From Spirochaetaceae bacterium (lineage in GTDB: Bacteria > Spirochaetota > Spirochaetia > Treponematales > Breznakiellaceae), in the NCBI GenBank assembly GCA_031257995.1, contig JAIRNN010000181.1:1-5272 (forward strand): 5,272 nucleotides of DNA, written 5' to 3'. The notes under the pieces are model-generated. The model saw nothing but the letters and a program-made list of their open reading frames with translations, had not been told where the DNA came from and did not search any database. The position numbers and the translations under genes were made by a program. Positions 1 to 4,413 of this stretch are shown one piece after another; position 1 is the first letter of the stretch; each line of letters starts with the position of its first letter.

Positions 1-121
1 GCCGGTATCTTCCGGCCTTTCTCATCCGTTGTCAGCCCGTGCCGCCCAGTCTTGCCGCCCCCAGAATACACGCTTCCATTGTCCGCTTCGCCGGATCAAT
101 TCCCGCGCGCCTTCCTGCCAT
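1..121 (-). pseudogene. IS110-type transposase, N-terminal fragment, frameshifted and cut by window edge
   Basis: Read on the minus strand from an ATG at 121-119, the protein starts MAGRR and continues AGIDPAKRTMEACIL. The GID..K pattern is typical of the start of the RuvC-like DEDD domain of IS110-family transposases, and Asp9 would be its first acidic residue. A strong ribosome binding site (GGAGG, plus 130-134) lies 8 nt upstream. After residue 20 the frame reaches a run of five G on the minus strand (plus 58-62) and stops at 34-32. With one more G, the reading continues as GRHGLTTDEKGRKIP to the window edge, which looks like the natural continuation. So the gene is either inactivated by a 1-nt deletion or carries a homopolymer sequencing error. 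IS110 enzymes do not normally need frameshifting. The rest of the gene lies beyond position 1. The family call rests on a short N-terminal pattern only. Confidence 0.6.
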
Positions 122-129
122 TTCCTTCT

Positions 130-134
130 CCTCC
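130..134 (-). promoter_or_regulatory. Ribosome binding site of the IS110-type fragment
   Basis: GGAGG, within GGAGGAGAAGG on the minus strand, sits 8 nt before the ATG at 121. It decides the start of a reading frame that is otherwise easy to miss because it is only 30 codons long before the frameshift. Confidence 0.6.
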
Positions 135-186
135 GTCTAGAATAACACAGTCTTTGCCCGGGGCAAGCCAAGATCCTGTCCGGGGC

Positions 187-206
187 AGCGGCGCGGAAAC
201 GCCGCT
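187..206. repeat. Perfect inverted repeat / hairpin upstream of the IS110-type fragment
   Basis: The arms AGCGGCG (187-193) and CGCCGCT (200-206) are perfect complements around the loop CGGAAA. On the plus strand a six-T run follows at 212-217, but five bases separate it from the stem and no plus-strand gene precedes it. It is therefore recorded as structure within the element's leader, not as a terminator. Confidence 0.5.
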
Positions 207-360
207 CCTCAGTTTTTTCTTCGGCCGCCGTTGTGATTGGTATCTGTGGCGGGGTCTGCCGAGGGTTCCCCCGGCCGTTCCCTCCCCGTGCGGAACAACC
301 GGCGCCGGCCCCTGTACACAAGCGGATACAGGTTACCCCTTTTGCAAAATAGCATAAAGT

Positions 361-405
361 ATCTGTGGTTCTGTGATCCAAGCCATCTGCGGTTAACCGT
401 GATTG
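361..405. repeat. Degenerate ATCTGTG-type repeat tract at the glycosyltransferase 3' end
   Basis: Short related words follow one another on the plus strand: ATCTGTGGTT, CTGTGATCC, CATCTGCGGTTAA and CCGTGATT. The same vocabulary fills 1971-2110. The tract overlaps the glycosyltransferase stop codon, and its last residues (Asn-His-Gly) are read from a repeat word. Such degenerate octamer tracts are often seen in gene gaps of some bacterial genomes; their function is unknown. Confidence 0.5.
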
Positions 406-1481
406 AAGGCCGCCATTTCCCGCAGGATGGAAGATGCGGTTTTTTCGTAGGTATACCGCGATCTCAACGATTTCGTCAGATGAATCGATTCGGGATCTTT
501 GTCATACAACAAATCCGTGAGTTTTTCTTGAAGGTCGCCCGCATCGCCCGGCTTAAAAAACACGACCGGAAAATCACCGTAGATTTCCCGAAATACCGGA
601 ATGTCGGAGATAAGCGCCTTTGTCCCGCACATCATCGCCTCAAGCGGCGGAAGCCCAAACCCCTCATAGAGCGAGGACTGGACGAGTAATGCCGATTGCG
701 TAAAATACGTTTTTAACGTGTTGTCCGGTATGCGCCCCGTAAAACACACCGCCCGGGGATCAGCATATTCCAGTTCCCGAAGCGTTTCCTCGTCCCGCGA
801 CCGAAAGTTGTCCTTGTCCCCGACAATGACCAGCCTGTTTTTCAAGCCGCACTCCTGCGCCGCGAAAAAAGCCCGTAGCAGAATGGCCAATCCTTTATGC
901 TTTTTGATGTTGCCGGCAAACAAAATGTCGCCGGTCTTTTGTCCTCTGCCGGGCCTGTCCGAGGACACAAGATAGCGCGGGCAACAGCTATACACGACAA
1001 CCACCGGAGTCCCCCGGCCGAGATGATGCTCGATCCGCGATTTTGAAAATGCGGACACCGTAAACACCGTCTTGGACCGGCGGAAGGCCCGGCGGTAGAA
1101 CCACATCCGCGCCATTAACCCCACCTTTGAAATTGAGGTCAATTCCGGCCTGTCGGGAAAAATAATGTCGTGGATGGTGGTATAGACGGGAACCGTTATC
1201 CCGGCGGGAACATTGAAATAGGGGGAAAAATAAGCGTCCGTGCCGTTAATTTTTTTCGCGAGCGCGGCGGGAAAAAAGAACAGTTCCCGCAGGGAAAACG
1301 GCCTCGTATCACATGCGGCCACTTCAACGTTACGCCGTTCCCCTACCAGCGGCGCGAGCTTCGCCGTGTCCCCGAACAGCAGAAATTCATGGGATGTATC
1401 AAGAAAATAGGCTAAGCACTCCCTAAGGTACACGCCGATCCCGCTCGCCTCCAGCATCCGGCAGTCTACGGCGATCCTCAT
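393..1481 (-). CDS. GT4-type (GT-B fold) glycosyltransferase
   Basis: A 362-residue cytoplasmic or membrane-associated glycosyltransferase, probably transferring a sugar from a nucleotide-sugar donor during cell-surface polysaccharide or glycolipid synthesis; the sugar and acceptor are unknown. The N-terminal Rossmann half opens MRIAVDCRML and has the ASGIGVY acceptor-side loop at 12-18. An HD pair is seen at 104-105. The C-terminal donor half has the GNIKKHKG segment at 190-197 and the GT4 signature SLYEGFGLPPLEAM at 270-283, with the E-x7-E glutamates at 273 and 281. Length is normal for the family and no transmembrane segment is evident. The ATG at 1481 was chosen over an in-frame GTG at 1496 because GGAGGG (1488-1493) stands 6 nt before it and would lie inside the coding region if the GTG were used. 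No other polysaccharide gene is complete nearby. Family is certain; substrate is not inferable. Confidence 0.92.
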   Translation of the reverse strand: MRIAVDCRMLEASGIGVYLRECLAYFLDTSHEFLLFGDTAKLAPLVGERRNVEVAACDTRPFSLRELFFFPAALAKKINGTDAYFSPYFNVPAGITVPVYTTIHDIIFPDRPELTSISKVGLMARMWFYRRAFRRSKTVFTVSAFSKSRIEHHLGRGTPVVVVYSCCPRYLVSSDRPGRGQKTGDILFAGNIKKHKGLAILLRAFFAAQECGLKNRLVIVGDKDNFRSRDEETLRELEYADPRAVCFTGRIPDNTLKTYFTQSALLVQSSLYEGFGLPPLEAMMCGTKALISDIPVFREIYGDFPVVFFKPGDAGDLQEKLTDLLYDKDPESIHLTKSLRSRYTYEKTASSILREMAAFNHG

Positions 1482-1585
1482 CTGTTGCCCTCCCACACTT
1501 TCAAGTTATGCGCCCGAACCACCCCCGGCATATACCGGCTCATAAAAGACACCATACCGATATTATAACGAAACAGCCTCTCTTT
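1478..1585 (-). other. Small coupled reading frame or 3' remnant of an upstream gene
   Basis: An open frame follows a TAA at 1588-1586 and ends in a TGA (1480-1478) that overlaps the glycosyltransferase ATG as ATGA. The last residues read RYMPGVVRAHNLKVWEGNR, which is compositionally protein-like. The ATGA overlap, with the next gene's ribosome binding site inside the frame, is what one sees at operon junctions. Two explanations compete. It may be the C-terminal tail of a lost upstream gene, cut off where the repeat-rich spacer now starts. Or it may be a 25-codon leader starting at the ATG at 1555, which has no ribosome binding site. Chance is also possible at this length. Confidence 0.3.
1488..1493 (-). 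promoter_or_regulatory. Ribosome binding site deciding the glycosyltransferase start
   Basis: GGAGGG on the minus strand, 6 nt before the ATG at 1481. It overlaps the codons of the longer GTG-initiated frame (1496), which argues for the shorter protein. Confidence 0.75.
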
Positions 1586-1589
1586 TTAA
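1562..1589 (-). promoter_or_regulatory. Candidate sigma-70-type promoter for the glycosyltransferase gene
   Basis: On the minus strand there is a perfect -10 TATAAT (1567-1562) and a -35-like TTAAAA (1589-1584), separated by 16 bp. Transcription would start near 1555, giving a leader of about 70 nt before the glycosyltransferase ATG. The hexamer overlaps the small open frame at 1478-1585, so this may be a chance match if that frame is genuine coding sequence. Confidence 0.45.
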
Positions 1590-1607
1590 CAGTCCCAAGA
1601 TTACGCT

Positions 1608-1770
1608 AACAGGCGCAGATGAACACAGATTTGTTATTGGCAGATGCGCGTACCACTATAAATCCGTCTGTTTTGACAACGCTTTGAATAGGATCCATAG
1701 ATTGCGCCGTAAACGGCGACTGATTACACAGATTACTAATGCTCCTATGAAGCCGACAGATAGTTATTCT
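1608..1770. other. AT-richer spacer, no supported gene
   Basis: This part of the spacer is visibly lower in GC than the flanking genes. It holds a few repeat words (CGCAGATGAACACAGATTT at 1613-1631, GATTACACAGATTAC at 1722-1736) and a small hairpin CGCCG-TAAA-CGGCG at 1705-1718. A minus-strand open frame runs through it from 1965 to 1606. The last 30 codons, starting with the ATG at 1695, translate to something mildly protein-like, but no ribosome binding site stands at that ATG. Confidence 0.4.
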
Positions 1771-1777
1771 CCTTAGG

Positions 1778-1803
1778 AAATAAAAAGAGGGAAGTCTCCC
1801 CTC
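1778..1803 (-). terminator. Intrinsic terminator, minus strand
   Basis: On the minus strand GAGGGGA-GAC-TTCCCTC (1803-1787) forms a 7-bp stem with one G-T pair and a 3-nt loop. It is followed at once by TTTTTATTT (1786-1778). It would end transcripts coming from larC-larB (stop at 2115) or from the foldable island just upstream. No gene reads on the plus strand here. An AAGGAG motif follows immediately (minus strand, 1774-1769) with no start codon at the expected distance, so the arrangement also resembles a relic of a terminator-controlled leader. Confidence 0.7.
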
Positions 1804-1965
1804 GTTCCAGACCTGCGGGCTTCCACTACCCCCTCTGCGGGCGCCCAATGCCGCACGCGAAACATTGAGCGTGTTTCTACCATTTCTACGGAACGGTGTG
1901 GGCCCCAAAAATGTTTTGCCGTAACAAAAGCAACAGGGCCCGGGAGCCCCCGCAACGCCCCGCAT
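1804..1965 (-). other. GC-rich foldable island, candidate structured RNA, unassigned
   Basis: On the minus strand the island ends directly at the terminator. CGTTCC (1896-1891) can pair at long range with GGAACG (1809-1804), closing a domain. Inside that domain CACGC (1880-1876) can pair with GCGTG (1865-1861), competing with a GAAACA/TGTTTC pairing in the same place, and CCCGCAG occurs twice. It does not match any riboswitch or housekeeping RNA I recognise (cobalamin, c-di-GMP, SRP, tmRNA and RNase P were considered). Two overlapping minus-strand open frames cover it (1965-1606 and 1955-1773); their Arg- and Gly-rich translations are not recognised as proteins. Whether it is transcribed is unknown. 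Confidence 0.3.
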
Positions 1966-1970
1966 TAATC

Positions 1971-2110
1971 ACAGCTTAAATCACAGAAAACCGCAGATTT
2001 TTCACTTCACGCGCCGCTAATATGTGAAATCTGGGCAATCTGTGGACATCTTCATCCGTGTACATCTGTCTCATCTGTGTCGCCATGTATATCCGTGGTT
2101 AAATGTGATT
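1971..2110. repeat. Degenerate ATCTGTG-type repeat tract downstream of larB
   Basis: The plus strand carries a chain of related words: AATCACAG, AAATCACAG, ACCGCAGATTT, AAATCTGGG, AATCTGTGG, ATCCGTGT, ACATCTGT, ATCTGTGT and ATCCGTGG, ending in TGTGATT. The orientation switches, with CACAG-type words on the left and CTGTG-type words on the right, so the tract is a loose palindrome. Its core is CAGATTTTTCAC (1994-2005) opposite GTGAAATCTG (2024-2033). It begins just after the larB stop codon. Confidence 0.6.
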
Positions 2111-2114
2111 ACGC

Positions 2115-2810
2115 TCAGGCTTGCCCCAACCGATTTATCAGATTGGCCTGGTAGCCCGCGCCGAAGCCGGAATCGATGTTGACCACCGAGATGCCCGGCG
2201 CGCAGGCGGTCAGCATCCCCAACAATGCGGAAAGTCCGCCGAAAGACGCGCCGTAACCGACGCTGGTCGGACACGCGATGACCGGCACAGACACCAGTCC
2301 GGCGATGACGCTTGCCAGCGCGCCTTCCATACCGGCAACAGCCACCACGACACGGGCCTTTTTCAACTCATCAAGCCGGTTGAAGAGGCGGTGGATCCCC
2401 GCGACACCGATGTCCGCTATCTCCACCACGTTGCTGCCGAAGAATTCCGCCGTCCGCGCCGCTTCCCGTGCCACGGGAAGATCCGAGGTTCCCGCGCAGG
2501 CCACGGCGACAAGGCCGGTTTTCTCCACGCCTAACTGTCCGATAGAGAGGGTACGGGCCACCTCGTCGTAGACCGCGTCGGGAAACGCTTTCCGCACCCT
2601 CGCGGCCAACTCCGCGCCGGCCCTCGTGCCGAAAGCCGGAACGCCCGCCTCGCGCATCCGCCTGAAAATCGTTGCCGCCTGATCAACAGTCTTTCCCGCG
2701 CAGTAGATCACTTCGGGAAAGCCCGTCCGCTCCGCCCGGCGCAGGTCAAGCGTCGCAAAGTCTCTTTCGCCGTTCGCGTTGTTTATGCCGTCGTTCACAT
2801 TACCGTTCAT
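2115..2810 (-). CDS. larB: LarB, carboxylase/hydrolase of nickel-pincer cofactor synthesis
   Basis: A cytoplasmic 231-residue enzyme with a PurE-like (AIR carboxylase) domain. In the known pathway LarB carboxylates the pyridinium ring of nicotinic acid adenine dinucleotide and releases AMP, giving pyridinium-3,5-biscarboxylate mononucleotide. Family motifs are clear: GFPEVIYCAGKT (30-41), AGTSDLPVAREA (106-117), IADIGVAGIHRL (131-142), AGMEGALASV (159-168), PTSVGYGASFGG (181-192) and NIDSGFGAG (211-219). Cys203 in the TACAPG segment probably matches the active-site cysteine described for the Lactiplantibacillus protein. The N terminus is Asn-rich and some 20 residues shorter than usual, missing the first helical segment. 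The ATG lies inside the last codons of larC (11-bp overlap) with only a weak purine stretch ahead, so translation is probably coupled. The stop codon abuts a repeat tract. Neither larA nor larE follows. Confidence 0.93.
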   Translation of the reverse strand: MNGNVNDGINNANGERDFATLDLRRAERTGFPEVIYCAGKTVDQAATIFRRMREAGVPAFGTRAGAELAARVRKAFPDAVYDEVARTLSIGQLGVEKTGLVAVACAGTSDLPVAREAARTAEFFGSNVVEIADIGVAGIHRLFNRLDELKKARVVVAVAGMEGALASVIAGLVSVPVIACPTSVGYGASFGGLSALLGMLTACAPGISVVNIDSGFGAGYQANLINRLGQA

Positions 2811-4176
2811 GCTTTACCCGGTCTTCATACTCGATCTTCTGCCTAAGAAACTCATCCCCCAGATACACTTTCTTGACGCGAGCCGGGCCGTCCGCCGTGT
2901 CGATGACGGCCTCTTCGCGCCGGAGCGACAGCCGGTTCACCGCCGTCTCGCGGAACCCGATGGTCGTCGATTTGGTAAACAGGGCGAGGCGCACCGCGTC
3001 AAGGTTTTCACGCCGGCACAAGACCTGCACGATGATGCCGGGGCGGTTTTTCTTCATCGTGCAGGGGACAAACGCCGCGTCAAGCGCCCCCGCCTGAAAC
3101 AGCCGCTCCTGCAAGAAGCCAAAATCCTCGCCCGTCATATCGTCAATATTACATTCGAGGGAGTACAGCTTTTCTTCGAACCATAGTTTGCCGGACGACC
3201 CGCCGCCGGGCGGCCCGTCACGGGACGGCCCGTCACCGGGCTTATCGTTTCCCCCGGCATTCCCCGCATCCGTATCACGCAACGATACCCGCAGAAAATT
3301 CGGCCTTGCCATCTTGCGCGTACCGATGCCGATGCCCTCTTTGATCTGGACAAAGGCGCTTTCCGTAACAAACTCGTCAACACAGGCGCGAAGGATCGCC
3401 GCTCCCGTCGGAGTCGTCATCTCCTTGTCAAAGCCGCCTGTAGTACAGGGCATCCCGCGACACAATTTCAGCACGGCGGGGGCCGGCACCGGCAAGATAC
3501 CGTGGGCGCAGCGCGCCATGCCGCCCCCCAGCTCGACCGCGCCGCAGGTGATCCTGTCGGGGGCAAGCAAGTCGAGACAGACCGCCGTTCCCACGATGTC
3601 GATGATCGAATCGACCGCGCCGACTTCGTGAAACGTGACCTCGCCAACCGCCGTCCCATGCACCTCGGCCTCGGCCTCGGCCAACACGGAGAATATTTTC
3701 AACGCATACTCTTTCGCCCCATTGCGTATCGGCGCGTCAGCGATCATCTTGCGGATGTCTTTCCATTGCCGGTGTTCGTGGTGTCCGCCGGTTTCCCCGT
3801 GATGATGCTCGTGTTGGTGATGTTCGTGGTGTCCGCCGTGATAATGTCCGTGATGTCCGCCGTGTTCTTCGGCCAAGCCGATAGCCGTGCCGGTGGCCGC
3901 GCCATCGTCCGCATCATCGGCCACGTGTTCCGTTGACCCGTCCGCCATCACGACAACCGGATGAATCCCGTAGATTCCACCCCGGCTGTCGCGGTGAAAC
4001 TCAAGTTTCCAGCCGTCTACCGGCAGTTTTGCCAACTCCCCGGCAAGCGCCTCGCGGTCCGCGCCCAAATCGACGAGCGCGCCTAGCGCCATGTCGCCCG
4101 AAATCCCCGCAAAACATTCAAAGTGAAGGCAGCGTTGACCAGCGGGCCTATTTTTATCGTTTCTGCTCATATCCAT
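2800..4176 (-). CDS. larC: LarC, nickel-insertion protein of the nickel-pincer cofactor (fused LarC1-LarC2)
   Basis: A cytoplasmic 458-residue CTP-dependent cyclometallase that puts nickel into pyridinium-3,5-bisthiocarboxylate mononucleotide. The N-terminal part has FAGISGDM at 22-29, TFHEVGAVDSIIDIVG at 181-196, a Gly-rich ELGGGMARCAHG at 215-226 and TTPTGAAILR at 254-263. Between them, residues 105-135 hold 16 histidines, a likely nickel-storing or -delivering stretch that is common in this family. Residues 303-329 are a Gly/Pro/Asp linker. The C-terminal LarC2 domain has ECNIDDMTGEDFG at 341-353, AGALDAAF at 362-369, MKKNRPG at 374-380 and STTIGFRE at 403-410. In Lactiplantibacillus full-length LarC needs a programmed frameshift; here one uninterrupted frame encodes it. 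The ATG at 4176 has AGGGGG (4184-4189) 7 nt ahead; an in-frame ATG two codons later is possible. It is first in an operon with larB. Confidence 0.95.
   Translation of the reverse strand: MDMSRNDKNRPAGQRCLHFECFAGISGDMALGALVDLGADREALAGELAKLPVDGWKLEFHRDSRGGIYGIHPVVVMADGSTEHVADDADDGAATGTAIGLAEEHGGHHGHYHGGHHEHHQHEHHHGETGGHHEHRQWKDIRKMIADAPIRNGAKEYALKIFSVLAEAEAEVHGTAVGEVTFHEVGAVDSIIDIVGTAVCLDLLAPDRITCGAVELGGGMARCAHGILPVPAPAVLKLCRGMPCTTGGFDKEMTTPTGAAILRACVDEFVTESAFVQIKEGIGIGTRKMARPNFLRVSLRDTDAGNAGGNDKPGDGPSRDGPPGGGSSGKLWFEEKLYSLECNIDDMTGEDFGFLQERLFQAGALDAAFVPCTMKKNRPGIIVQVLCRRENLDAVRLALFTKSTTIGFRETAVNRLSLRREEAVIDTADGPARVKKVYLGDEFLRQKIEYEDRVKHER
3211..3240 (-). repeat. 15-bp in-frame tandem repeat in the larC linker
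   Basis: On the plus strand CGGCCCGTCACGGGA (3211-3225) is followed directly by CGGCCCGTCACCGGG (3226-3240), 13 of 15 identical. Being a multiple of three, it adds five-residue units to the Gly/Pro linker (PGDGP, SRDGP, PGGGS) without breaking the frame. It sits at the LarC1/LarC2 junction. Confidence 0.7.
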
Positions 4177-4183
4177 CCCTGTG

Positions 4184-4189
4184 CCCCCT
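4184..4189 (-). promoter_or_regulatory. Ribosome binding site of larC
   Basis: AGGGGG on the minus strand, 7 nt before the ATG at 4176. It supports that ATG over the one two codons inside. Confidence 0.55.
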
Positions 4190-4199
4190 ATCCTCTATT

Positions 4200-4220
4200 G
4201 GTATCCGTTTCGGATATACC
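4200..4220. promoter_or_regulatory. Imperfect palindrome just upstream of larC, possible operator or leader hairpin
   Basis: On the plus strand GGTATCCG-TTT-CGGATATACC has a 5-bp perfect core (ATCCG / CGGAT) and GGT/ACC outer arms with a 2-nt bulge. It ends some 24 bp before the larC start codon. It does not look like the NikR half-site pattern (GTATGA...TCATAC). A regulator site or an RNA hairpin in the leader are both possible. Confidence 0.35.
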
Positions 4221-4331
4221 GTGTTTAAAGGCTGACTGATATAACGCGATGGTAACTTCCACCATCCCAGTCTACCACAACCCGCCCTATAACGCAAGGC
4301 TCGCATTACCCCGATGCCCCTGCGCCGCGCG

Positions 4332-4390
4332 GCGAATGGATAATGGACAATGACATACCAACCATTATCCTCTTTCAATTATCCGTTCGC
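4332..4390. repeat. Inverted repeat built of ATTATCC words
   Basis: GCGAATGGATAAT (4332-4344) faces ATTATCCGTTCGC (4378-4390) with one T-G mismatch in 13. A second, perfect 9-bp pair, GGATAATGG (4338-4346) and CCATTATCC (4362-4370), can form instead, with a 15-nt loop. The words GGATAATGGACAATGA and ATTATCC belong to a class of short A/T-rich repeats often scattered in intergenic DNA. Confidence 0.55.
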
Positions 4391-4413
4391 GCAACGCGCG
4401 TCTTCCCGCTCCG

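Larger units (their letters stand above)
122..392 (-). other. Non-coding GC-rich leader, presumed upstream end of the IS110-type element
   Basis: No convincing gene lies between the glycosyltransferase stop and the transposase start. The open frames across it give Arg-, Gly- and Pro-rich low-complexity translations. The stretch can fold. A hairpin at 187-206 has perfect 7-bp arms (AGCGGCG / CGCCGCT) and a 6-nt loop, and a short palindrome TTGCCCGGGGCAA lies at 154-166. A 10-bp direct repeat GTATCTGTGG occurs at 240-249 and 359-368. In the IS110 group of the family, the non-coding DNA upstream of the transposase encodes the bridge RNA, so this is where one would look for it. The outer boundary of the element cannot be fixed from this sequence. 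Confidence 0.35.
1599..2115. repeat. Direct repeat pair bounding the glycosyltransferase-larB spacer
   Basis: GATTACGCT occurs at 1599-1607 and 2107-2115. The match continues after a 2-nt gap as CAGGC (GATTACGCTaaCAGGC against GATTACGCTCAGGC). The right copy runs into the larB stop codon. The enclosed 499 bp has repeat-like words at both ends that read inwards in similar form (GCGCAGATGAACACAGAT on the left, CCACGGAT and later CACAGATGA on the right). This is the shape expected of an inserted short element with a 9-bp target duplication, but it could also be repeat-driven coincidence. Confidence 0.4.

Noticed and set aside
139..166. Promoter-like TTGCCC - 16 bp - TATTCT on the minus strand before the IS110-type start
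   Set aside because: Transcription would start inside the ribosome binding site (130-134), leaving no usable leader, so it is probably a chance match.
187..217. Hairpin followed by TTTTTT on the plus strand as an intrinsic terminator
   Set aside because: Five bases separate stem and T-run, and no plus-strand gene lies upstream to be terminated.
22..381. Minus-strand open frame of 119 codons
   Set aside because: The translation is Arg-, Gly- and Ala-rich low complexity with no recognisable pattern, and it overlaps the better-supported IS110-type start in another frame.
1478..1496. GTG at 1496 as the glycosyltransferase start
   Set aside because: It would place the strong GGAGGG ribosome binding site inside the coding sequence, and the family-typical N terminus begins at the ATG at 1481.
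1606..1965. Minus-strand open frames of 119 and 60 codons in the spacer
   Set aside because: They run through the terminator hairpin and the repeat words, have no ribosome binding site and match no family I know; structure explains the region better.
2121..2534. Plus-strand frames opposite larB
   Set aside because: Antisense shadows of a clear family gene; the Arg-, His- and Ala-rich composition comes from GC-rich codons on the other strand.
3135..3659. Extra frames on both strands within larC
   Set aside because: Shadows of larC, which has unambiguous family motifs along its whole length in one frame.
3772..3864. Repetitive plus-strand DNA (GTGGTGTCCGCC-like) as a possible repeat array
   Set aside because: It is simply the reverse strand of histidine and glycine codons in LarC, with no regular unit or spacers, so not a CRISPR or satellite array.
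4230..4300. A TTGCGT - 17 bp - TAGACT promoter for larC on the minus strand
   Set aside because: Only weak matches to both hexamers, and several equally weak options exist nearby; no choice can be supported.
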